From: CAVXGU01 sp963761615
GTDB lineage: Bacteria; Acidobacteriota; Vicinamibacteria; Vicinamibacterales; CAVVIG01
NCBI GenBank assembly: GCA_963761615.1
Contig: CAVXGU010000002.1
Location: 62,001 to 126,000, forward strand
Length of the DNA: 64,000 nt
Direction of reading: 5' to 3'
The notes beneath the pieces were generated by a model. That model saw only the letters and a program-made list of their open reading frames with translations. It had not been told where the DNA came from and searched no databases. Shown piece by piece: positions 55,979 to 64,000 of this stretch (position 1 is the first letter of the stretch; the number at the start of each line of letters is the position of its first letter). A program made the position numbers and the translations under genes.

Positions 55979-57306
55979 GCCCCCGCCTTCGCGATCTGCT
56001 CGCCGAGCGCGAGCAGCCCGTCGCGCTGGCCGAGCACCTTCTCGATCGCGTCGCCGTACTGCGCGATGAGCGCCGCCGGCTGGCAGTAGATCGGGGCCAG
56101 CTCGGCGCAGATGACGAGCGAGTTGTCGATCAGCGCCTGGGTGCGCGGGTAGTCCTCGACGCGGTAGCGGTAGTCGGCGTGCGCGACGGTCCACGGATAG
56201 CCGCGCCCGTACCCCTCGCGCACCTGGAAGATCGGGTGCGCCGGCAGCGGCGCCGACAGCCAGGTGACGGCGTCGACGCCCTCGGCCTGCAGGGCCTTCT
56301 GCACGAGGTCGCGGAAGGCGGGCCCGCGGAACGGCAGGTCGAGGGCCTCGGGATGCAGCCGCACGCGGTACTTGTGGTACACCGCCTCGCACTCCGGCGG
56401 CACGTACGGCGTCTCGACGCCGGCCACGCCGGCGAGCCGCCGCGTCAACGCTTCGCCGTTGGCGCGCGCCTGCGCGTTGACGGCGTCGAGGCGCGTCAAC
56501 TGCGACCGCGCGAACGCCGACGGCATCTCCTGCGTGCGGTAGTTCCACGCGACGAGGTGCTGGAACTGCATCGTCGGGTCGGAGTCGGGCAGCGTCTCTC
56601 CGACCATGCGCACCATGTTGGCCCGCGCGCGGAACGTGTCGTCGGCGGTGACGAACAGCCCGCCCTCGCCGACGGCGAAGTTCTTCGTGCCGTTCAGGCT
56701 GAACGCCGCCATGTCGGCGAGCGACCCGGTGCGGCGCCCGCGGTAGCGGGCGCCCGGCGCCTGGCACGCGTCCTCGACGACGACGAGGCCGTGGCGTCTG
56801 GCGATGGCGTTGATGGCGTCCATGTCGGCGGGCACGCCGTGGATGTGGACCGGCACGAGGGCCCGGGTCCGCGGCGTCACGCGGCGCTCCACGTCGGCCG
56901 GGTCGATGTTGAACGTCCGCGGGTCGATGTCGGCGAAGATCGGGACCGCGCTCTGGTGGAGCACGGCGACCGGCGTCGCCAGGAAGGAGAACGCCGACGT
57001 GATCACCTCGTCGCCGGGTCCGACGCCCGCAGCGGCCAGGGCCATGTGGAGGGCGGCGGTGCCGCCGTTGCACGCCAGGGCGTGCGGCACGCCGACGAAG
57101 GCGGCGAACTCGCGCTCGAGGGCCGTCATCTCCGGCGCGAAGAGCCCCTCGTCGGTCGACAGCGCCCAGAGCGGGCCCCGGTCGAGCACGCGCGCCACCG
57201 CCCGCTTGTCGGCCTCGGTCACGATCGGCCAGCCGACCTTGAGCGTCGCGTCCACGGCGGGCGTCCCGCCGAGCGCCGCCAGTTTCGATCCCACTCCGAT
57301 GCCCAT
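55975..57306 (-). CDS. DegT/DnrJ/EryC1-family aminotransferase, StsC/scyllo-inosose aminotransferase-like
   Basis: 443-aa PLP aminotransferase. The PLP lysine is K208 in 'FSLNGTKNFAVGEGG', and D179 in 'VVVEDACQAPGARY' binds the pyridine nitrogen. 'LACNGGTAALHMALAA' and 'SFLATPVAVLHQSAVPIFAD' are conserved. The opening 'KLAALGGTPA' is typical of the StsC/AHBA-synthase branch, which aminates keto-cyclitols and related keto-sugars. Substrate by context: an inosose made by the adjacent dehydrogenase. ATG 57306 is used; ATG 57318 would overlap the ligase stop. Confidence 0.85.
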   Translation of the reverse strand: MGIGVGSKLAALGGTPAVDATLKVGWPIVTEADKRAVARVLDRGPLWALSTDEGLFAPEMTALEREFAAFVGVPHALACNGGTAALHMALAAAGVGPGDEVITSAFSFLATPVAVLHQSAVPIFADIDPRTFNIDPADVERRVTPRTRALVPVHIHGVPADMDAINAIARRHGLVVVEDACQAPGARYRGRRTGSLADMAAFSLNGTKNFAVGEGGLFVTADDTFRARANMVRMVGETLPDSDPTMQFQHLVAWNYRTQEMPSAFARSQLTRLDAVNAQARANGEALTRRLAGVAGVETPYVPPECEAVYHKYRVRLHPEALDLPFRGPAFRDLVQKALQAEGVDAVTWLSAPLPAHPIFQVREGYGRGYPWTVAHADYRYRVEDYPRTQALIDNSLVICAELAPIYCQPAALIAQYGDAIEKVLGQRDGLLALGEQIAKAGA

Positions 57307-57308
57307 GC

Positions 57309-58640
57309 CTACTCCCATGCCCGCATGCGTTCGTCGACCAGGCGCCGGAGCTTCCGGCCCGCCCGCAGCGTGCCCGGCGTCTGGAACCGGACGTCGAACT
57401 CGAAGAGCCCGAGCTCGTAGTTCCGCCACGAGTCGGGGATGCGCTCCCGGACCCGCTGTCTGATCGCCTCGGTCACCGTCGCGGCCGTCGCGCCGTCGCG
57501 CAGCTCCACGCGGAACTCGATGGTGTCGTGATTGCCCGTGCGCAGGACGCCGACCTGCCAGTCGCGCGTGATCTCGGGGAGGTCGTCGAGCAGCTGCTCG
57601 AAGAACCACGGGCTCAGGTTCCCCATGCCGCAGTTGACCATCTCGTCGGACCGGCCCCGGATCTTGGCGATCCGCCGCGCGACGCGGAGCGCGCACGTGC
57701 AGGGCTCGTCGATGAACGCCGTGATGTCGGTGGACCGGTAGCGGACGAGCGGCATGACGACGCGCGAGAGCGTCGAGTAGACGAGCTCGCCGTAGCCGTC
57801 GGCGCCGCGGTCGACGATCTCGCAGTACAGGTTGAAGTCGTCGATGTGGTAGCCGCGCTGCGCGGGGCACTCGGTGCCGACCTGTCCGAACGACTCGGTC
57901 TGTCCGTACCCGATGTAGACGCGCGCCTGCCACGTCTCTTCGACGTAGCGCCGCGTCTGCTCGCTCATGTTCTCGCCGCCGACGTAGAAGAACTTCACGG
58001 GCCACGTGCCGCGCACCCGCGCGATCTCGGTGAGCACCACGAGCCACGACGGCTCGACGAACAGCACGTTGAAACCGTAGGGCTTGACCCGGTCGTAGAA
58101 CTCCGCCGGCGGGATCTTGGCCGCCGTGACGTGGAAGCACCCGAGCCAATCGAGCGACCCGCGCAGCGTGAACGGCGCGTTCCAGAACGAGTAGTCGAAC
58201 GCATCGACGGCGCGGTCCTCGGGACGCAGGCCCAGGTTGTACAGCCCCAGGGCGCCGTCGCGGCCCATGTCGGTGGCCTCGCGCCGGGAGAAGTAGACGC
58301 GCTTGGGCGCCTTGGCGGTCGTGCCGGTCGTCTCGAAGCCGAGCTCGGGCCGGGCGCAGAGGAACTCCTCGACGGGGTTCTCGCGCAGGTCCTGGGCCGT
58401 GGTGAAGAAGCCGCCCAGATCCTCGGGCGAACGGATGCCGCGGACGTCGATGCCGAGCGATTTGAAGCGTTTGCGGTAGAACGGCGAGTGCTCGTTCACG
58501 TAGCGCAACAGGCGTCTGAATTTGTCACGGCGGATGCCCGGTACCAGGCCCGGTGGGATGCGCGCGGCGAGACTGGCGCGGCGCGCGACATTGTTACCGA
58601 CGAGGATCTCGTCGAGCAGTTCGGAGAGCCGGGAGAGCAT
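57309..58640 (-). CDS. Phenylacetate-CoA ligase-like (PaaK/CapK) adenylate-forming enzyme
   Basis: 443-aa protein. 'FETTGTTAKAPKRVYFS' is the ATP-binding loop, 'GYGQTESFGQ' the adenylate motif and 'RYRSTDITAFID' the hinge. 'RIAKIRGRSDEMVNCGMGN' and the ACS-type C-terminal domain ('TLRAGRKLRRLVDERM') follow. Members activate aryl or acyl acids as AMP esters and pass them to CoA or a carrier protein. First gene of the leftward operon; the divergent operon encodes an acyl carrier protein. Substrate unknown. Confidence 0.85.
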   Translation of the reverse strand: MLSRLSELLDEILVGNNVARRASLAARIPPGLVPGIRRDKFRRLLRYVNEHSPFYRKRFKSLGIDVRGIRSPEDLGGFFTTAQDLRENPVEEFLCARPELGFETTGTTAKAPKRVYFSRREATDMGRDGALGLYNLGLRPEDRAVDAFDYSFWNAPFTLRGSLDWLGCFHVTAAKIPPAEFYDRVKPYGFNVLFVEPSWLVVLTEIARVRGTWPVKFFYVGGENMSEQTRRYVEETWQARVYIGYGQTESFGQVGTECPAQRGYHIDDFNLYCEIVDRGADGYGELVYSTLSRVVMPLVRYRSTDITAFIDEPCTCALRVARRIAKIRGRSDEMVNCGMGNLSPWFFEQLLDDLPEITRDWQVGVLRTGNHDTIEFRVELRDGATAATVTEAIRQRVRERIPDSWRNYELGLFEFDVRFQTPGTLRAGRKLRRLVDERMRAWE

Positions 58641-58871
58641 GGGATGCCCGTAGATGCTGCGGCCCGATGAACGCCGGATGAACGGTTCCAGCGGCTGGCG
58701 AGCGTGGCGCGCCAGTATACCCCAAACATTTTTGTAAACTATTTTGTTGCCGCGCGACCGAGTGGACTTATGATGATTTGCGCGTCTGCCGAGCGGACTC
58801 GGCCGAACGTCAGTGTGACAAGGGTGGATCTGAACACATCTCGGCGGGAACACCACGCCGCGGACTAGGCT
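58641..58871. other. 231-bp divergent control region with an AT-rich island
   Basis: The stretch 58720-58745 is unusually AT-rich. A minus-strand GGGGTATACT extended -10 lies near 58714-58722. On the plus strand TTGCCG (58747-58752), a 16-bp spacer and TATGAT (58769-58774) form a fair promoter for the inositol-phosphate synthase operon. No gene is seen. Confidence 0.6.
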
Positions 58872-60194
<1,323 letters not shown>

Positions 60195-60210
<16 letters not shown>

Positions 60211-60962
60211 CCGGAAGAACTGCGCTCGTCACGGGGAGCTCGCGAGGCATCGGCCGGGCGATCGCGCTCAAGCTGGGCGACCTCGGCGCCGATGTCGTCG
60301 TCAACTACGTGACCAGCGACAAGGACGCCGGCCTCGTCGTCGACGAGCTGCACGCGCGCGGCCGGCGGTCCTTCGCGATGCGCGCCGACGTCAGCGACCT
60401 CGCTCAGCTCGGCGCGCTCTTCGATCGCGTCGCGGCGGAGTGGGGCGCGCTCGACATCTACGTGAACAACGCCATCGACGTGGCCTCGTTCGGACCGGTG
60501 ACGCGCCTCAAGCCCGACACGTGGCGCCACACGATCGACAGCCACGTCACGACGTTCCTCGTGGCCTCGCAGCGCGCCGCGAAGCTGATGGCGGGCCGGC
60601 CCGGCGCGATCGTCGCGCTGTCGAGCCTGGGATCGCGCGGCTACATTCCCGGGTACGCGCCGATCGGCGTCGGCAAGGCGGCCATCGAGGCGCTGACCCG
60701 GTACCTGGCCGTCGAGCTCGGCCCCGCGGGCATCCGCGTGAACACCGTGTCGGCCGGGCCGATCGACACCGACTCGCTGCGGCGATTCTCGACCTACGAG
60801 CAGATGAAGGACGCCTCGACGCGGCTGGCGCCGGGCCGCCGCATGGGGCAGCCCGACGATGTCGCCGAAGTCGCCGCATTTCTGTGCACCGAGGGCGCCC
60901 GCTGGATCTACGGCCAGACGCTCATCGTCGACGGGGGTCTGTCGCTCCTGAGCGCGCACTAG
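60195..60962 (+). CDS. Short-chain dehydrogenase, FabL-type enoyl-ACP reductase
   Basis: 255 aa. The Rossmann motif is 'VTGSSRGIGRAIAL'. The active site is Tyr154 and Lys161, spaced as YX6K ('GYAPIGVGK'), the spacing of enoyl-ACP reductases rather than the YX3K of ketoreductases. 'AALTRYLAVEL'-like 'EALTRYLAVELGPAG' and 'GPIDTDSLRRF' strongly recall Bacillus FabL. It would perform the last reduction in acyl-chain elongation. It overlaps the inositol-phosphate synthase end by 16 bp, so the two are translationally linked. Confidence 0.85.
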
Positions 60963-61006
60963 ACAGGCGAACCGAATCGCAACTCACAGGCTTCCTGAGA
61001 CACACC

Positions 61007-61465
61007 ATGGCTGATACTTCACAGGTCCAAGACGTCCGCGATCGCGTCGATCGCGTCCTCGCCACGCGCCACGACGAGCTCTACACGCACGTCCAGGACT
61101 GCGTGGCCTCTGTACTCGCGGTCGATCCGGCGAAGATCACGGCGAACGCCACGCTCATCGACGATCTCGGCGCCGAGTCGCTCGACTTCCTCGACCTCCT
61201 GTTCCGCCTCGAGACGGACTTCAAGGTGAAGATCCCCCGCGACGGCATCCGCGTCATGGCGCAGGACGGGCTCGCCGACGGCTTCGAGCGGGCCGGCGTG
61301 TTGACGCCCGAGGCGCTCGAGCGGCTGCGCATCCTGATGCCGGAAGTCGCGCAGAGCCGCCTCACCCAGGGCCTGCGAACGGCGCAGATCCCGAACCTGT
61401 TCACGACCGAGACGTTCGTCCGCCTCGTGGCGTGGCGGCTCGCGGAGCAGGCCGGGACGAACTGA
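61007..61465 (+). CDS. Acyl carrier protein with a C-terminal extension
   Basis: 152 aa. Residues about 25-85 form an ACP domain with the phosphopantetheine Ser58 in 'LIDDLGAESLDFLDL' and acidic helix II. A C-terminal extension (about 65 residues, 'LTPEALERLRILMPEVAQ', 'FTTETFVRLVAWRL') is absent from ordinary AcpP (about 80 aa). Similar long ACPs occur in dedicated lipid and polyene clusters. It lies between the FabL-like gene and the FabZ/KAS genes, and would carry the growing chain. Confidence 0.85.
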   Translation: MADTSQVQDVRDRVDRVLATRHDELYTHVQDCVASVLAVDPAKITANATLIDDLGAESLDFLDLLFRLETDFKVKIPRDGIRVMAQDGLADGFERAGVLTPEALERLRILMPEVAQSRLTQGLRTAQIPNLFTTETFVRLVAWRLAEQAGTN

Positions 61466-61470
61466 GGGCG

Positions 61471-62196
61471 TCAGCGCACGGGCGCGCCGGCCGGGCGCGG
61501 CACGAACGGCCGGCCGTGCCCGGGCACGATCCGCTCGCCCCGATCGACGAGCGCCTGGCGGGTCGCCAGGAAGCGCTCCCGCGAGTGCGGGATCATGGTC
61601 CTGACCGCCGCCTCGGCGTCCTCGCTGAGCACGGCATCCCCGGCCACGACGACGGGCTCGAGGGCGGCAACCCGAATCGACAGATGATGCGGCGTGTGCC
61701 CGGGCGTGGGCAGGATCTCGAGGCCGTCCGGCAGCGCCGCCGTCTCGGTCCAGCGGATCTGGCGCTCGTCGCCGAGGCGCGAGACGCTCCAGAAGAGGCG
61801 CGCGAGGCGCGTGACGTTGCGGACCGTCCGCGGCTGCAGATCGCGGGCCGAGGCCTCGGGGTAGAACTCGGCGACGACGCGCTCGGGCGTGCGCGAGTGG
61901 AACAGCGCGTCGTAGAATGCCAGGGTCCAGCGCGATTCGTCCCGCGACATGTAGATCGCGGCCCTGGCGAACAGCGCGTTGTTGCCGCAATGATCGACGT
62001 GCAGGTGCGTGTTGATGACGAGATCGATGTCGGCGGGATCGAGGCGGCGGGCCGCGAGGGCGTCGAGGAGGGCGTCGCCCTGGATCGACAGCCCGGTGTC
62101 GACGATCACGCGATGGTCGCCGCTCGTGAGCAGCGTGCAGGTCGACGAGTATCCGCTCCCTTCGAGCAGCGGGTCGACCGTCCACGGGCTGGACAC
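61471..62196 (-). CDS. MBL-fold metallo-hydrolase
   Basis: 241 aa. The zinc motif THLHVDHC (H64, H66, D68, H69) and later His/Asp ligands ('PTPGHTPHHL', 'VVAGDAV', 'IVPGHGRPF') define a metallo-beta-lactamase fold. Substrate unknown; lactonases and thioesterases occur in this superfamily. It is the only gene on the minus strand within the rightward cluster, with its stop 5 bp from the ACP stop and its start 38 bp from the dehydratase gene. Membership of the pathway is therefore uncertain. Confidence 0.85.
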   Translation of the reverse strand: MSSPWTVDPLLEGSGYSSTCTLLTSGDHRVIVDTGLSIQGDALLDALAARRLDPADIDLVINTHLHVDHCGNNALFARAAIYMSRDESRWTLAFYDALFHSRTPERVVAEFYPEASARDLQPRTVRNVTRLARLFWSVSRLGDERQIRWTETAALPDGLEILPTPGHTPHHLSIRVAALEPVVVAGDAVLSEDAEAAVRTMIPHSRERFLATRQALVDRGERIVPGHGRPFVPRPAGAPVR

Positions 62197-62234
62197 GCTC
62201 GAATAGTAGCACGCAGCGCGGAGCCGCGAGACCG

Positions 62235-62717
62235 ATGCGCTTCATCCTGATCGACCGAATCGACGTCCTGGAACCCGGCCGCCGCGCCGAGGGCCACAAG
62301 ATGATCGCTCCCGACGAGGACTACTTCCGGGATCACTTCCCCGGCTACCCGATCGTGCCCGGCGTGCTCGTCGTCGAGTCGCTCGCGCAGCTCGGCGGGC
62401 GGCTCGTCGAAGCCTCGGTGCGCGAGACGTCCGGCCGTCGCGTGCTGCCGCTGCTCGCCAAGATCGAGCACGCGAAGCTGGTGCGATCGGTGCGGCCCGG
62501 CGATCGACTCGACCTGAGCGTCGAGCTCGGCCCGATCGGCGACGCCGCGGCCCGTGTCTCGGGCACCGCGCGGGTGGCCGGACGGAAGGTGGCGTCCGCC
62601 GACATCATGTACGCCATGCTCGACGTCGATCGCGCAGGCGGCGAGATGGACGCCGGCCAGACCCAGGCGCTGTTCGACTGGTCCGATCGCGTGTGGCGCG
62701 AACTGAGGGGAGCCTAG
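62235..62717 (+). CDS. FabZ/FabA-like 3-hydroxyacyl-ACP dehydratase
   Basis: 160-aa hot-dog-fold protein. His34 in 'YFRDHFPGYPIVPGV' and Glu48 in 'LVVESLAQLGG' are the catalytic pair of FabZ-type dehydratases. The later part has 'KIEHAKLVRSVRPGDRLDL'. It removes water from 3-hydroxyacyl-ACP, supplying the enoyl substrate for the FabL-like reductase. The ketosynthase gene follows after 1 bp. Confidence 0.9.
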   Translation: MRFILIDRIDVLEPGRRAEGHKMIAPDEDYFRDHFPGYPIVPGVLVVESLAQLGGRLVEASVRETSGRRVLPLLAKIEHAKLVRSVRPGDRLDLSVELGPIGDAAARVSGTARVAGRKVASADIMYAMLDVDRAGGEMDAGQTQALFDWSDRVWRELRGA

Positions 62718-62718
62718 C

Positions 62719-63951
62719 GTGGCCGCCATGGACCGTCGACGCGTCGTCGTCACCGGCATCGGCGCCGTCACGCCCGTCGGCACGACCGTCCCCGAGATGT
62801 GGGAGAGCCTCGTCGCCGGACGATCGGGCGTCGACTACATCCGCCGGATCGACGCGAGCACGTTTCCGACGACGTTCGGCGCCGAGGTCCCGGATCTCGA
62901 CGTGGACCGCCTGCCGCACGACCCGGCGCTCCGCTCGCTCCTCGACCGCAAGAACCTCTTCGGCTGGGTGGCCGCCGCCGACGCGCTCGCCGGCTCCGGC
63001 CTGCTCCGCCATCCGCCGGCCCGCGTCGGGATCTCCATCGGCACCGAGTCGCGCCGGCCGGACCTGCTGCCGCGGCTGGCCGACGAGCACCTGTACCCGG
63101 ACCCGTACGACCACCTGCGATACTCGCCGTTCGTCCTCGCGGGCGCGCTGGCCTCCCACTACGGCCTGACCGGGCCGCAGTTCACCGTGTCCACCGCCTG
63201 CACGTCCGGCACGCAGGCGCTCGGGGTCGCCTTCCAGCAGGTGCAGGGCGGACAGGCGGACGCGATGCTCGCCGGCGGCGCCGACTCGCTGATCGATCCG
63301 CTGATGCTGACCGGCTTCAGCCTCCTCGGCGCGCTCTCGACGCGCAACGACGACCCGAAGCGCGCCTCGCGCCCGTTCGACCTGCACCGCGACGGCTTCG
63401 TCCTCGGGGAGGGCGCCGGCATGCTCGTGCTCGAGGAGTACGAGCACGCGCGGCGGCGCGGCGCGCCGATCCACGGCGAGGTGCTCGGGTACGCGTCGAC
63501 GTCGAACGCGTACCGGATCACCGACTCGCCGCCCGACGGACAGGGCGCGTACCTCTCGATGCAGCACGCGATCGAGGACGCGGGCCTGGCGCCCGGGCAG
63601 ATCGGCTACATCAATGCCCACGGCACCTCGACGCAGCAGAACGATCGGAGCGAGACGGTCGCCATCAAGCGCTGCTTCGGCGGGCACGCGCCGCACGTGC
63701 CGATCAGCTCGACCAAGTCGATGATGGGCCACCTGGTCAACGGCGGCGGCGCCGTCGAGCTGATCGTGTGCCTGCTGACCATCGCGCACGGCGTCCTCAC
63801 GCCGACGATCAACTACGAGACGCCGGACCCGGAGTGCGATCTCGACTACGTCCCGAACACGGCGCGCACGCAGCGCGTGGACTTCGCGCTCTCCAACTCC
63901 TTCGGGTTCGGCGGCATCAACGCGACCGTCGTCGTGGGGCGCGCGTCATGA
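62719..63951 (+). CDS. Beta-ketoacyl-ACP synthase (FabF-like), first of a tandem pair
   Basis: 410-aa condensing enzyme. Active-site Cys161 is in 'VSTACTSGTQA', His301 in 'NAHGTSTQQND' and His338 in 'SMMGHLVNGGG'. 'NSFGFGGINATVV' closes the protein. All three catalytic residues are present, so it is probably a true ketosynthase, not a chain-length factor. GTG 62719 is used; ATG 62728 is an in-frame alternative. The stop overlaps the start of the next ketosynthase (ATGA). Confidence 0.93.
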   Translation: MAAMDRRRVVVTGIGAVTPVGTTVPEMWESLVAGRSGVDYIRRIDASTFPTTFGAEVPDLDVDRLPHDPALRSLLDRKNLFGWVAAADALAGSGLLRHPPARVGISIGTESRRPDLLPRLADEHLYPDPYDHLRYSPFVLAGALASHYGLTGPQFTVSTACTSGTQALGVAFQQVQGGQADAMLAGGADSLIDPLMLTGFSLLGALSTRNDDPKRASRPFDLHRDGFVLGEGAGMLVLEEYEHARRRGAPIHGEVLGYASTSNAYRITDSPPDGQGAYLSMQHAIEDAGLAPGQIGYINAHGTSTQQNDRSETVAIKRCFGGHAPHVPISSTKSMMGHLVNGGGAVELIVCLLTIAHGVLTPTINYETPDPECDLDYVPNTARTQRVDFALSNSFGFGGINATVVVGRAS

Positions 63952-64000
63952 CCGGACGCGTCGTCGTCACCGGCCTCGGGGCGGTCACGCCCTTCGGATG
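63948..64000 (+). CDS. Second beta-ketoacyl synthase, N-terminus only (cut by window end)
   Basis: ATG 63948 overlaps the previous stop. The 17 codons visible read 'MTGRVVVTGLGAVTPFG', the standard opening of FabF-like ketosynthases. Whether it keeps the active-site Cys, or is a chain-length factor as in type II polyketide systems, cannot be told from this window. Confidence 0.8.
   Translation, partial: MTGRVVVTGLGAVTPFG

Overview
The window is a 64 kb, high-GC, densely coding stretch of a Gram-negative bacterial chromosome. Outer-membrane markers are present: an LptD-like protein, a TonB/ExbB/ExbD set, a lipoprotein-maturation pair and an outer-membrane beta-barrel. The gene content, the base composition and the scattered heptamer arrays and GACCTGAAGGTC-type palindromes are what I would expect of Acidobacteriota, possibly Vicinamibacteria. 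That placement is inference; there is no rRNA or tRNA gene in the window to confirm it.

Layout. 0-6.2 kb: partial M16 protease (-), then ileS-lspA-lgt-rluD-nudF (+). 6.2-13.1 kb: lon and a TraR/DksA protein (-), a Cys-rich unknown, rpmB-ridA (+) and rel/spoT (-). 13.4-17.4 kb: TPR lipoprotein (+) and a tonB-exbB-exbD-exbD operon (-). 17.6-24.9 kb: membrane pyrophosphatase, a DUF502-like protein, then yajC-secD-secF and tgt (all -). 24.9-38.3 kb: ddl, a TPR protein, an orphan transcription unit, a HEAT-repeat/cyclophilin fusion (-), a deoxynucleoside kinase, accD-folC-lptD-rmd-like, a radical SAM protein, htpX (-) and a small exported protein. 38.3-48.6 kb: thiC with a TPP riboswitch, alkD (-), a beta-barrel, rlmI (-), rpiB-glyA-dinG, a TPR protein and yggS. 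48.9-52.8 kb: divIVA-yggU (+), and lepA-lepB-DUF4845-like (-). 52.8-64 kb: an FAD amine oxidase, then two divergent operons described next.

The most interesting locus is 54-64 kb. The leftward operon encodes a PaaK-like adenylating enzyme, a DegT/StsC-like aminotransferase, a Zn-dependent dehydrogenase resembling inosose dehydrogenases, and an inositol-monophosphatase-like enzyme. The rightward operon encodes an inositol-phosphate synthase, a FabL-type enoyl reductase, an extended acyl carrier protein, a FabZ-like dehydratase and two ketosynthases, the second cut by the window end; an MBL-fold hydrolase on the opposite strand lies between the ACP and dehydratase genes. Together these could make an aminocyclitol (glucose-6-P to inositol-P to inositol to inosose to inosamine) and join it to an acyl chain built on a dedicated carrier. 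I propose an undescribed aminocyclitol-lipid pathway.

Two other themes recur. First, arrays of degenerate 7-bp units (GGGN4, able to form G-quadruplexes) sit in at least seven places, including inside the ileS reading frame, and often occur as inverted pairs. Second, six single-base indels interrupt otherwise intact genes (tonB, the DUF502 gene, secD twice, the Zn dehydrogenase, inositol-phosphate synthase). Because secD is normally essential, these are probably consensus errors of the assembly rather than true pseudogenes.
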